A stretch of DNA of 38,711 bases, from contig NZ_WPCF01000011.1 in NCBI RefSeq assembly GCF_009741975.1, forward strand, positions 1-38,711, written 5' to 3'. A model generated the notes under the pieces. The model did no database searches. It saw only the letters and a program-made list of their open reading frames with translations, and was not told the origin of the DNA. A program made the translations under genes and the position numbers. This stretch comes from Halobacterium sp. CBA1126. GTDB lineage: Archaea > Halobacteriota > Halobacteria > Halobacteriales > Halobacteriaceae. This document shows positions 7,196-15,109 of this stretch, piece after piece. Numbering within the stretch: the first letter of the stretch is position 1; each line of letters opens with the position of its first letter.

Positions 7196-9465
7196 AACTC
7201 ACGGTCAAGCCGCTCAAGCAGAAGGACGCAGGCCGCGGATTGGCCGCCATCGACCGCGCGGCGATGGAGGAACTCGACCTCGAGAACGGCGACTACGTCG
7301 TCCTCAACAGCGACCAGGGCCGCGCCGTCGCCCGCGTCTGGCCGGGCTACCCCGAAGACGAGGGCGAGGGCATCGTCCGCATCGACGGCCGCCTCCGCCA
7401 GCAGGCCGACGTCGGCATCGACGACAGCGTCGCCGTCGAACCCGCGGATATCAAGCCCGCTAGCGCGGTCACCGTCGCGCTCCCGCAGAACCTGCGCGTG
7501 CGCGGCGACATCACGCCGATGGTCCGGGACCGCCTCAGCGGCCGCCCCGTCACCACCGGCCAGACCATCCCCATCTCCTTCGGCTTCGGCGGGATGAGCA
7601 CGGTCTCCGGTCAGCAGATCCCCGTCAAGATCGCCGACACCGACCCCGACGGCACGGTCGTCGTGAGCAACGACACCGACATCCAGGTGTCCGAGCAGCC
7701 CGCCGAGGAGATCGCCGCGGGCGCCGGCGGCGGCGAGGGCGGCGACAGCACGCCGAACGTCGCCTACGAGGACATCGGCGGCCTCGACCGCGAGCTCGAA
7801 CAGGTCCGCGAGATGATCGAGCTCCCGATGCGCCACCCCGAGCTGTTCCAGCAGCTCGGCATCGAACCGCCGAAGGGCGTGCTCCTGCACGGCCCGCCGG
7901 GCACCGGGAAGACGCTCATCGCGAAGGCCGTCGCGAACGAGATCGACGCGCACTTCCAGACCATCTCCGGCCCCGAGATCATGTCGAAGTACTACGGGGA
8001 GAGCGAGGAGAAGCTCCGCGAGGTCTTCGACGAGGCCGAGGAGAACGCGCCCGCCATCGTCTTCATCGACGAGATCGACTCCATCGCGCCCAAGCGCGGC
8101 GAGACGCAGGGTGACGTCGAGCGCCGCGTCGTCGCGCAGCTCCTGAGCCTCATGGACGGCCTCGAGGAGCGCGGCGACGTCACGGTCATCGCGGCGACGA
8201 ACCGCGTCGACGCCATCGACCCCGCGCTCCGCCGCGGCGGCCGCTTCGACCGCGAGATCGAGATCGGCGTCCCCGACAAGGACGGCCGCACGGAGATCCT
8301 GCAGGTCCACACCCGCGGCATGCCCCTCGCCGACGAGATCGACATCGACGAGTTCGCCGAATCCACGCACGGGTTCGTCGGCGCGGACATCGAGAGCCTC
8401 GCGAAGGAAGCCGCGATGAACGCGCTCCGGCGCGTCCGCCCGGACATCGACCTCGAAGCCGACGAGATCGACGCGGAGCTCCTCGAGTCCATCCGCGTCA
8501 CCGAGGACGACTTCAAGAACGCGCTGAAGGGCATCGAGCCCTCCGCGCTCCGCGAGGTCTTCGTCGAAGTCCCCGACATCACGTGGGACGACGTCGGCGG
8601 CCTCGAGGACACCAAGGAACGCCTCCGCGAGACCATCCAGTGGCCGCTCGACTACCCCGAGGTCTTCGAAGCCATGGACCTCGAATCCGCGAAGGGCGTG
8701 CTCCTCTACGGCCCGCCCGGAACCGGGAAGACGCTGATGGCGAAAGCCGTCGCCAACGAGGCCAACTCGAACTTCATCTCCGTGAAGGGCCCCGAGCTCC
8801 TCAACAAGTACGTCGGGGAGTCCGAAAAGGGCGTCCGCGAGGTCTTCGAGAAGGCCCGCTCGAACGCCCCCACGGTGGTGTTCTTCGACGAGATCGACTC
8901 CATCGCCGGCGAACGCGGCGCCAACATGGGCGACTCCGGCGTCGGCGAACGCGTCGTCAGCCAGCTGCTCACGGAGCTCGACGGCATCGAAGAGCTCGAG
9001 GACGTCGTGGTCGTCGCGACCACGAACCGCCCCGACCTCATCGACAGCGCGCTGCTCCGCCCCGGCCGGCTGGACCGCCACGTCCACGTCCCCGTGCCGG
9101 ACGAGGACGCCCGCCGCGCCATCCTCGAGGTCCACACGCGGGACAAGCCGCTGGCCGACGACGTCGACCTCGACGACATCGCCAGCGACACCGACGGCTT
9201 CGTCGGCGCCGACCTCGAAGCGCTCGTCCGCGAAGCCACCATGAACGCCACCCGCGAGTTCGTCAACTCCGTCGACCCCGAGGAAGCCGCCGAATCCGTC
9301 GGCAACGTCCGCATCACCGCCGAGCACTTCGACGAAGCGCTCTCGGACATCTCGCCGAGCGTCGACGAAGACGTCCGCGAACAGTACGACGAACTCGAGG
9401 AGAAGTTCGAGAAAGCAGCCACCCCCGACGACGAAGCAGCCCACACCCCCGGGGCGTTCCAATAG
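7192..9465 (+). CDS. Cdc48/VAT-type AAA ATPase, two AAA domains
   Basis: A 757-aa homologue of Cdc48/p97 and archaeal VAT, a hexameric unfoldase that feeds proteins to the proteasome. Residues about 1-185 are the N-domain (double-psi barrel plus four-stranded barrel). D1 has Walker A GPPGTGKT at 234-241 and Walker B FIDEID at 291-296. D2 has Walker A at 507-514 and Walker B FFDEID at 564-569. Second-region-of-homology arginines are present ([11 protein letters not shown] and [10 protein letters not shown]). The C-terminal tail is acidic and ends GAFQ, without an HbYX proteasome-docking motif. It is co-expressed with the overlapping Hsp20-like gene. Confidence 0.95.
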   Translation: MKLTVKPLKQKDAGRGLAAIDRAAMEELDLENGDYVVLNSDQGRAVARVWPGYPEDEGEGIVRIDGRLRQQADVGIDDSVAVEPADIKPASAVTVALPQNLRVRGDITPMVRDRLSGRPVTTGQTIPISFGFGGMSTVSGQQIPVKIADTDPDGTVVVSNDTDIQVSEQPAEEIAAGAGGGEGGDSTPNVAYEDIGGLDRELEQVREMIELPMRHPELFQQLGIEPPKGVLLHGPPGTGKTLIAKAVANEIDAHFQTISGPEIMSKYYGESEEKLREVFDEAEENAPAIVFIDEIDSIAPKRGETQGDVERRVVAQLLSLMDGLEERGDVTVIAATNRVDAIDPALRRGGRFDREIEIGVPDKDGRTEILQVHTRGMPLADEIDIDEFAESTHGFVGADIESLAKEAAMNALRRVRPDIDLEADEIDAELLESIRVTEDDFKNALKGIEPSALREVFVEVPDITWDDVGGLEDTKERLRETIQWPLDYPEVFEAMDLESAKGVLLYGPPGTGKTLMAKAVANEANSNFISVKGPELLNKYVGESEKGVREVFEKARSNAPTVVFFDEIDSIAGERGANMGDSGVGERVVSQLLTELDGIEELEDVVVVATTNRPDLIDSALLRPGRLDRHVHVPVPDEDARRAILEVHTRDKPLADDVDLDDIASDTDGFVGADLEALVREATMNATREFVNSVDPEEAAESVGNVRITAEHFDEALSDISPSVDEDVREQYDELEEKFEKAATPDDEAAHTPGAFQ

Positions 9466-9469
9466 TACC

Positions 9470-9538
9470 TTTTTTGCGCTCGGGTTTCCTCGCTCGCGGC
9501 CTCCGGCCACTCGCTGCGGGAACCACTCGCGCAAAAAA
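9470..9538. terminator. Bidirectional terminator-like inverted repeat
   Basis: ttttttgcgc at 9470-9479 is perfectly complementary to gcgcaaaaaa at 9529-9538. A T-run therefore lies just after the cdc48 stop on the plus strand, and another faces the gins-priS operon on the minus strand. Placement between two converging transcripts suits a shared terminator. Archaeal termination depends mainly on the T-run, so the hairpin itself may be incidental. Confidence 0.5.
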
Positions 9539-9554
9539 TCTACGCTAAAAAAGC

Positions 9555-9600
9555 CCGCTCGCCGCAGGCGAGCGGTGAAACGCGCGGCTCCGCCGCGCGT
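9555..9600. repeat. Two adjacent perfect GC hairpins
   Basis: The first hairpin pairs 9555-9563 with 9567-9575 (9 bp, 3-nt loop). The second pairs 9580-9588 with 9592-9600 (9 bp, 3-nt loop). They fill most of the gap between the cdc48 terminator and the gins stop. Similar compact GC hairpins recur at 17129-17153 and 38587-38690. Their role is unknown; they may be dispersed intergenic palindromes. Confidence 0.55.
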
Positions 9601-9696
9601 ATGCTACTGACTAAACCCCCCCTCTTTCGCTGTTCACTTCGCGTGAGCGACTGCGGCGCTACGTGCGGTAGAATACAGTTTCGGCGCTGAGCGGCG

Positions 9697-10551
9697 TCAG
9701 TCCAGTTTCTCGGCGGCGTCTTTCTCGACGAGCGGCTTCGCGTTCTCCTCGGGCAGGGTCACGACGTCCTCGGCTTCGAGCGTGTACGGGCGTTCGTCCA
9801 CGCCGAAAATCTCGCCGACGTCGTCGGTGACGCGCACCTTCGTCCGGGACACGTCGTCCTCGGAGTCCGCGGCGTCCTGCTCGTCGTCCGCCGCGTCGTC
9901 GCCAGTGACGCGTTCGAGGTCGTCGGCGGCTGCCTCCGGCGGTTCGGGGTCGGCGGGTACTTGGTCTGACTCGGGGGCGTCCTCCGCAGCGTCCGGCTCC
10001 GGGGTCGGCTCCTCGTCCGCGTCGTCGAGCCCGCCGCCCATCGCGGCCGCCGCGGACGAATCCTCGCCGGACGGTTCCGGCGCGGGGTCCGTCGGCGTCT
10101 CGTCGGCGGTGTCGCCGAGCGGCTCGGACGCGGCGTCGTCGAGGTCGGTACTCGACGGCTCGGCGTCGCCGGAGATGACGTCGAGGACGTGGCTCTTGTT
10201 CGCCTCGATGCGCTCGACGAGGTCGCCGTAGAGCGCGCGCTCCTCCTCGGTGAGCCCCTCCACGTCGTCGGGCATCCCCGCGGCCGCGAGGCTCGCCTGC
10301 TTGACGAGCTTCCCCATGCGGCGCTCGTAGATGGCCTCCGCGACCTGCTCGGCGGTCTCGATCTTGTCCGTGAGCTCCTGGACCTCGGGGTCGCCGAACG
10401 GGTCGTCGGCGGCGCTCGCGGCGGCCTCCCGCTGCTCTTTGAGGTCCGCGATGTACGCCGCGACGTCCCCGTAGAACGAGTCCCGGAGCTCCTGGAGGCC
10501 GTCGGTCGCGCGCTCGCGGGTCTGGGCCGCGCGTAGGTCTTCGAGGTTCAT
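9697..10551 (-). CDS. GINS complex subunit (Gins51/Sld5-type)
   Basis: A 284-aa replication factor. GINS bridges the MCM helicase and GAN/Cdc45 in the replisome. The N-terminal helical A domain (MNLEDLRAAQTRERAT, then YGDVAAYIADLKEQ) spans about residues 1-130. A long acidic, low-complexity linker follows (about 130-225, rich in D, E, P and A), and a C-terminal B domain (TKVRVTDDVGEIFGVDERPY) ends the protein. The linker is longer than in non-halophiles, as is usual in haloarchaea. Its ATG overlaps the TGA of priS, the standard haloarchaeal arrangement, so the two are co-translated. Confidence 0.88.
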   Translation of the reverse strand: MNLEDLRAAQTRERATDGLQELRDSFYGDVAAYIADLKEQREAAASAADDPFGDPEVQELTDKIETAEQVAEAIYERRMGKLVKQASLAAAGMPDDVEGLTEEERALYGDLVERIEANKSHVLDVISGDAEPSSTDLDDAASEPLGDTADETPTDPAPEPSGEDSSAAAAMGGGLDDADEEPTPEPDAAEDAPESDQVPADPEPPEAAADDLERVTGDDAADDEQDAADSEDDVSRTKVRVTDDVGEIFGVDERPYTLEAEDVVTLPEENAKPLVEKDAAEKLD

Positions 10552-11723
10552 TCTTTGGCTTTCTCCGCGGTGCCGCGGGCCATCAGGAAGACGCCCGCGT
10601 ACTCTGGGACCGAGACCACGCCCGGTCGCACCGTAAGCGTTTCCCCGAGCAGCTCCAGCGTGCGCTCCTCCTGCACGTCGACGGTGATCTCGTGGCCGAC
10701 GAACGTCTCGGGGACGGCGTCGACCAGCGGGTCGAAGTCGTCCAGCTGCTCGCGGGAGAGCCGCCGCACGCGCAGCCCGCTCCCGCCGTGCAGCGTCCCG
10801 GGCAGCCGAATCAGGCGGTTCGTGTCCGTCGTCACGGGCTCGTCGATGGGCGCGTTCTCCGCCTCGACGGTCTCTTCGACGTACTTCCGCGCGACCTTCA
10901 GGAACGCCGGGTGGACGTCGACGTTCCCGCGCTTGACCGCCTCGGTGTTGTTCGCGACGGCGTTGTAGATGGCGCGCGCGGACTTCTCCCCGACGCCCTC
11001 CATCTCGGCGAGGTACTCGACGGCGTCGTCCTCGCCGCGCTCGAGCAGGTCGTCGGCGAACTCACCGAGGCGCTCGGTGACCCGGCGCCCCCAGCCGCCG
11101 TCCGCGGGCAGCACGCGCTTGTTCGTCGGGTTCTTCAGCCCGAGCCCCTCGACGGTCTCCTCGCGCACGAGCGACTCGAGGTCGAGCTCGTTCCCCCGCA
11201 CGTAGTCCACGATTTCACGGCGCTGCTCGCGCTCGAGGTCGTGGACGCCCTCGTCGCGGACGTGGACGTGGTAGCCGCGGCCGCCCGAGAACGTCACCGT
11301 CAGGTCCTCGAACCCGAAGTCCCGTTCGAGGAAGTCGAGCAGCCGGTAGAGGGCGTCCTTGCACTTCGCGAGCATCTGCGCGTACGTGTCCTCGCCGAGG
11401 GTCACGCTCGGCAGGTGGTCGGCGTCCAGGTCGAACACCAAGTCCGAGCCCTGCCAGTGCTTCTGCTCCATCGTCGACGCACCCGGCGTCTCGTAGAACC
11501 CCGCCGAGAAGTAGACGTGACGGGGGCGCTCCCGCTCGAGGAACGCCTTCGTGTTCCCAAGGTCGAGCGTGGACTTGTGCCGGACCATCGTCGTGTCCGG
11601 CCCCGACGTCCACGGGATGTACCCCCACTCGCGGTCGTCGGCGCGCGGCGGGAGCTCGACCTCCGAGCGGCGGTAGAAGTCACCGAACCGCCCCCGGAGA
11701 TACGCGCGGGTCCGTTCCTCCAT
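10548..11723 (-). CDS. priS: DNA primase small (catalytic) subunit PriS
   Basis: A 391-aa archaeal/eukaryotic-type primase catalytic subunit that synthesises RNA primers with PriL. Visible features are the catalytic aspartates in FDLDAD (D98, D100), SGGRGYHVHV for nucleotide binding, KNPTNKRVLP, and the family block TDTNRLIRLPGTLHGGSGLRV. A helix-hairpin-helix-like stretch (YLAEMEGVGEKSARAIYNAV) sits mid-protein. The start at 11723 is supported by an AT-rich box (ggttttacc on the minus strand, 11751-11759) 28 bases upstream. It is the first gene of the priS-gins operon. Confidence 0.95.
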   Translation of the reverse strand: MEERTRAYLRGRFGDFYRRSEVELPPRADDREWGYIPWTSGPDTTMVRHKSTLDLGNTKAFLERERPRHVYFSAGFYETPGASTMEQKHWQGSDLVFDLDADHLPSVTLGEDTYAQMLAKCKDALYRLLDFLERDFGFEDLTVTFSGGRGYHVHVRDEGVHDLEREQRREIVDYVRGNELDLESLVREETVEGLGLKNPTNKRVLPADGGWGRRVTERLGEFADDLLERGEDDAVEYLAEMEGVGEKSARAIYNAVANNTEAVKRGNVDVHPAFLKVARKYVEETVEAENAPIDEPVTTDTNRLIRLPGTLHGGSGLRVRRLSREQLDDFDPLVDAVPETFVGHEITVDVQEERTLELLGETLTVRPGVVSVPEYAGVFLMARGTAEKAKE

Positions 11724-11815
11724 GTCGGGAAACGGGTACGCCGACCGCGGGTAAAACCGTGTCGTCTCTCTCGTCTGTGTGGGTTGGCTCGTCCCGACAG
11801 TAGTGCACCCGACTT

Positions 11816-12197
11816 CTCGAAAGCCCCGGTGCTGTCGCGGTCGCTCGCGGACATATCTGCTCGCTACGCTCGCAGATAGTGGCCCGCGAGACGACCAAGC
11901 AAGCGCGACAGCACCGCCCCGTTCAGTCCACTCGTCACCAGTTGGGCAGCCGGTAATCGGGCGGATTGAACGGGGCGATACTCTGGACGAAGGCAGGCGA
12001 CGCAAACACCGGAAGGAGCCCAGCTACTGAGGCGCGCAGCGAGCGCGAGGCCGACCAACGGGAGGTGGTTCGAGAAACGGCAGAGCCGTTTCTCGTCATG
12101 CCGAAAACCGAGGATTTTCGAGCACCTCGAACTGCTCGAACGGGGAACGTAGTGACCCGTGAGAGCCTCCCGAGTCCAGAGTAGCGGGGCTTTCGAG
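11816..12197. ncRNA. Candidate structured RNA or cruciform element, multi-branch fold, no known family
   Basis: This non-coding stretch contains nested perfect complementarities that build one closed structure. The outer arms are 11816-11827 with 12186-12197 (12 bp). Inside, in order, come 11828-11839 with 11904-11915 (12 bp), 11916-11925 with 11967-11976 (10 bp), and 11979-11988 with 12174-12183 (10 bp). The last encloses 12059-12065 with 12166-12172, and a hairpin 12071-12080 with 12086-12095. Successive helices abut with almost no unpaired bases at the junction. No RNase P, SRP or tRNA signature was found. The strand cannot be decided. It could be a stable RNA, a long 5' leader of priS, or a degenerate non-autonomous mobile element. 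Confidence 0.55.
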
Positions 12198-12264
12198 GAG
12201 ACTTCGACGTCGCTGTCGAAGCCGTAGCTACGCGAAAAGCGGACTACACGGTCAGACGCGAGAA
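12198..12264. repeat. Hairpin and palindrome downstream of the structured element
   Basis: 12202-12208 pairs with 12215-12221 (7 bp, 6-nt loop), immediately followed by the perfect palindrome cgtagctacg at 12223-12232. These may belong to the structured element or act as a terminator for the GNAT gene that ends at 12265. With 11724-11815, which holds only the priS promoter, they complete a 541-bp stretch without a credible gene. Confidence 0.4.
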
Positions 12265-12744
12265 CTACCGGCCGCGAAGCAGTTCCGAGATGCGGTCCCG
12301 GATGCGGGCGCGGTCGCCGAGCCGGAGGTAGTACGCGCCCTCGCCGTCCTCGTAGTAGTTGTCGATTTCGCGTTCGACGCTGAACCCGAGGTGTTCGTAG
12401 AAGGATACCGCGCTCTCGTTGCTCTGGCGGGCGTGACAGGACGCCTTCCCGGCGTCCTCGGTGACGCGCGCGACGAGGCGTTCGCCGTACCCCTCGCCGC
12501 GGAACTCGGGGGCGACCGCGAGAAACAGGATGTAGCCGTCCGACCGCGCCGCCGCGAAGCCGACCACGTCGTCGCCGTCGAGGAAGCAGTAGACCGTCGA
12601 GCGCCGGTAGGCGTTCGCGAAGAACCCCCGTCGCTGCTTGAGGAGGCCTTCGTCCTCGCGGATGCGTTCCTTGAGGTCCCACGCCTCGTCGAGGTGCTCG
12701 TCGCTCCCCGGCGGGACCACCCGCTCGTCGACTGTGACGCTCAC
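12265..12744 (-). CDS. GNAT family N-acetyltransferase
   Basis: A 159-aa acetyl-CoA-dependent acetyltransferase of the RimI-like group. The acetyl-CoA-binding motif A is visible as ILFLAVAPEFRGEGYGERLV (Q/RxxGxG/A type), and motif B as SNESAVSFYEHLGFSVE. The acceptor is unknown. A frame extends upstream to an ATG at 12807, but GTG at 12744 (VSVTVDERV) is chosen: the upstream 21 residues would be read from promoter DNA, and the TATA-like box at 12769-12776 lies 27 bases before the GTG. It is transcribed divergently from the DUF502 gene. Confidence 0.85.
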   Translation of the reverse strand: MSVTVDERVVPPGSDEHLDEAWDLKERIREDEGLLKQRRGFFANAYRRSTVYCFLDGDDVVGFAAARSDGYILFLAVAPEFRGEGYGERLVARVTEDAGKASCHARQSNESAVSFYEHLGFSVEREIDNYYEDGEGAYYLRLGDRARIRDRISELLRGR

Positions 12745-12768
12745 TGCGAGACGGTAGCAGGCCAGCGA

Positions 12769-12776
12769 ATATAATT
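12769..12776 (-). promoter_or_regulatory. TATA-like box of the GNAT gene
   Basis: The minus strand reads attatatt and is centred about 27 bases before the GTG at 12744. This spacing decides the start of the acetyltransferase and indicates a leaderless mRNA. Confidence 0.6.
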
Positions 12777-12831
12777 CCACCGTCGCCGGACGCCGAAACG
12801 CTTTCACGCCTCCTCGTCGTCTCCGGGAACG

Positions 12832-13596
12832 ATGCTAGGCGGCAGCCGCCCCGACGGCGAACGGATGCAGCGAGCCAGCGAGTCCGCGTACGACCGCGTC
12901 CGGGAGGCCGCGCTCACGGGCGTCACGGTCGTCGTGCCGCTGCTCGTGACCCTCTACGTGCTCTCTATCGCGGTCGGCGTCGTCGACGACCTTCTCGACC
13001 CGCTCGCGCAGCTGCTGGCGAGCACGAACGTGGCGCCGAACGCCTCCGAGGTCATCGTCGACCTCGTCGGGGTGCTCGTCGTCGTCGCCCTCACGCTGCT
13101 CGTCGGGTTCGCGGCGTCGTTCCGGTCCGGCGAGCGCGTGCTCGCGTACTTCGACGCGGTGCTCGAACGCATCCCGGGCGTCGGCGCCGTCTACAAGAGC
13201 TTCCGGCAGATGAGCGACGTGATGGTCGAGAGCGACGCGGACAACTTCCAGTCCGTGAAGCTCGTGGAGTTCCCGCACCAGGACGCGTACACGCTCGGGT
13301 TCCTGACGACGGAGACGCCGGCGGCCGTCGAGGACGCCGCCGGCCACGAGCGGATGCTGACGCTGTTCCTGCCGCTCGCGCCGAACCCCGTGATGGGCGG
13401 CCACCTCACGCACGTCCCCGAGGACCGCGTGATGGACGTCGACATGACCGTCGAGGAGGGGATGCGCGCGGTGGTGACGATGGGCGTCGCGGTGTCCTCC
13501 GAGGACAGCGGGACGGACGGGCTCTCCCGCGAGCGCCTCGAGCGGCTGACCGGCGAGGACGTGGCGCCGCCGCAGGCGTCGGAGGGCGCGGAATGA
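12832..13596 (+). CDS. DUF502 family integral membrane protein
   Basis: A 254-aa protein of the DUF502 family. It has two membrane helices (about residues 30-50 and 80-100), then the conserved soluble part with RIPGVGAVYKSFRQ, VKLVEFPHQDAYTLGFLT and LPLAPNPVMGGHLTHVP. The biochemical role is not established. Its TGA overlaps the ATG of archease (ATGA), so the two are translationally coupled. The start at 12832 has a weak AT-rich box about 27 bases upstream; a Met at residue 12 is an alternative. Confidence 0.9.
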   Translation: MLGGSRPDGERMQRASESAYDRVREAALTGVTVVVPLLVTLYVLSIAVGVVDDLLDPLAQLLASTNVAPNASEVIVDLVGVLVVVALTLLVGFAASFRSGERVLAYFDAVLERIPGVGAVYKSFRQMSDVMVESDADNFQSVKLVEFPHQDAYTLGFLTTETPAAVEDAAGHERMLTLFLPLAPNPVMGGHLTHVPEDRVMDVDMTVEEGMRAVVTMGVAVSSEDSGTDGLSRERLERLTGEDVAPPQASEGAE

Positions 13597-14003
13597 GCTA
13601 CGAGCTCAAGGACCACACCGCCGACGTCGCCGTGGAAGCGACCGCGGACAGCCTCGGCGGCGTGTTCGCGGCAATCGCCGACGGGATGGCCGCGGCGATG
13701 ACCGAGGACGCGCCGGCCGACGGCAGCCGGTTCACGTTCGAGGAGCGCGCGGAGAGTCGGGAGGCGCTGCTGTTCGACTACCTCGACCGCCTCATCTATG
13801 AGCGCGACGTCCGGAACGTCCTCCCGGTCGACCACCGCGCGACAGTCCGCGAGGACGGCGGCGAGTGGGTCGCGGCGGCGAGCGCGCGCGCCGTCCCGCT
13901 GAACGCGGTCGACGCCCGCGACCTGAAGGCGGTCACGTACTCGGAGATGGACCTCTCCGAGCGCGACTCGGGCTGGCACGCGTACGTGGTCTTCGACGTC
14001 TGA
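13593..14003 (+). CDS. Archease, RtcB activator
   Basis: A 136-aa archease, the small metal-binding protein that accelerates guanylation and turnover of the RNA ligase RtcB. The N-terminal signature YELKDHTADVAVEA carries conserved acidic residues, and the C-terminal block KAVTYSEMDL is typical, with a final VVFDV strand. Length matches the family. It overlaps the DUF502 gene upstream; rtcB itself lies one gene downstream at 15110, so enzyme and activator are near-neighbours. Confidence 0.92.
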   Translation: MSYELKDHTADVAVEATADSLGGVFAAIADGMAAAMTEDAPADGSRFTFEERAESREALLFDYLDRLIYERDVRNVLPVDHRATVREDGGEWVAAASARAVPLNAVDARDLKAVTYSEMDLSERDSGWHAYVVFDV

Positions 14004-14041
14004 CCCCGGCGCCCGACCTTTTTGCACTCGCGGCGCGTACA

Positions 14042-15064
14042 GTGCAGTATGCTCACAGGACCCACCGGCCACGTCACTACGTCGTCGACGGCGCGCCGTC
14101 GGTGCGCGCGCTGGAGTTCCTCGCGGACGTGCTCTCGCACCCGCTGAACGCCGTCCTCCTGCTCGGTGGCGGGCTCGGGGTCCTCGCGGCCGCGGCGGCG
14201 TACCTCCGCTACCGGCCGGCCGCTGCGGACGTGCGCGCGCTCCGCAGCACGCTCGCGGAGTACCACGCGTTCCTCCCGTGGATGCTCCGGCTGGCTGTCG
14301 GCCTGCCGCTGGTCGGCGCGGGGTTCGCGGGCTACTTCTTCTCCCCGTCGGTCGCGGCGCCGACCCGCGTCTTCCAGGTCGCGGTGGGGTTCTTCCTCCT
14401 GTTCGGGCTGGCGACGCGCGCCGTCGCGCTCGTCGGCCTCGTCGCGTACGTCGCGGGGCTGGCGGTCCGCCCGGAGCTCGTGCTCGCCAGCGAGTACGTC
14501 GGCGGGTTCCTCGGCGTGCTCCTGCTGGGCGCCGGCCGCCCGAGCGCCGACCACCTGCTCCAGCAGGTCGCGGCCGCCGACGGCACCGTCTACGGCCGCT
14601 TCGACCCGCTGCACCCGCTGGTTTCGAAGTTCAACGACGTCGTCGGCCCCTACGAGCAGTACGCGCCCACGGCGATTCGACTCGGCGTCGGGTTCAACTT
14701 CGCGCTGCTGGGGTTCTGGGAGAAGCTCGCGAACCCCGGCCCGGCGCTCGCCGTCGTCGAGAAGTACGACCTCACGGCGCTCGTCCCCGTCGACCCCGGG
14801 ATGTGGGTCGTCGGCGCCGGCCTCACCGAACTCGCGGTCGGCGTGCTCCTGTTCGTCGGGCTGTTCACGCGCGCGACCGCCGCGGTCGCGTTCGTCGTAT
14901 TGACGACGACGCTGTTCGGCCTGCCCGACGACCCCGTGCTCGCGCACGTCACCCTGTTCGGGCTGTCGTCGGCGCTGTTCGTCACCGGCGGCGGCCCGCT
15001 GTCGCTGGACGACCGCCTCGCCGCCGTCGCCGAACACTCGCCGCTGGCGACGTCGACGGAGTGA
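14042..15064 (+). CDS. DoxX-like membrane protein; N-terminus probably frameshifted
   Basis: A roughly 340-aa protein with about eight hydrophobic helices in two similar halves (LPWMLRLAVGLPLVGAGFAGYF, and PTAIRLGVGFNFALLGFWEK with ELAVGVLLFVGLFTRAT), the DoxX/thiosulfate-quinone-oxidoreductase small-subunit pattern. The open frame can start only at GTG 14042. An ATG at 14049 in another frame reads MLTGPTGHVT; one base gained near 14077 would join it smoothly to YVVDGAPSVRALEF, and the promoter-like cctttttgca at 14017-14026 fits that ATG. I suspect a single missing base. Membrane electron-transfer or detoxification function is inferred only. Confidence 0.75.
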   Translation: MQYAHRTHRPRHYVVDGAPSVRALEFLADVLSHPLNAVLLLGGGLGVLAAAAAYLRYRPAAADVRALRSTLAEYHAFLPWMLRLAVGLPLVGAGFAGYFFSPSVAAPTRVFQVAVGFFLLFGLATRAVALVGLVAYVAGLAVRPELVLASEYVGGFLGVLLLGAGRPSADHLLQQVAAADGTVYGRFDPLHPLVSKFNDVVGPYEQYAPTAIRLGVGFNFALLGFWEKLANPGPALAVVEKYDLTALVPVDPGMWVVGAGLTELAVGVLLFVGLFTRATAAVAFVVLTTTLFGLPDDPVLAHVTLFGLSSALFVTGGGPLSLDDRLAAVAEHSPLATSTE

Positions 15065-15109
15065 CCGCCAGACGAAACGTATTCCCGGGTTCCGCGCCCA
15101 TCGCCGAGT

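Noticed and set aside
6994-9534. 846-codon minus-strand frame across cdc48
   Set aside because: It is the exact antisense of the two AAA domains and has no motif of its own.
11779-12184. Short frames (72-83 aa) inside the structured element, one reading like a transposase tail
   Set aside because: They are rich in R/E/S, cross several perfect stems, have no promoter or family motif, and I could not support a TnpB match.
11816-12197. RNase P RNA or SRP RNA
   Set aside because: The conserved GAGGAAAGTCC and ACAGAA blocks of RNase P and the SRP helix 8 sequence are missing on both strands; a ccggaagg string alone is not enough.
11811-12204. Target-site duplication (gactt) flanking the structured element
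   Set aside because: The right copy is offset by two bases from the end of the arm, so the match is probably chance.
13865-14041. N-terminal extension of the DoxX-like frame into archease
   Set aside because: It would overlap archease out of frame and its translation is arginine-rich shadow sequence.
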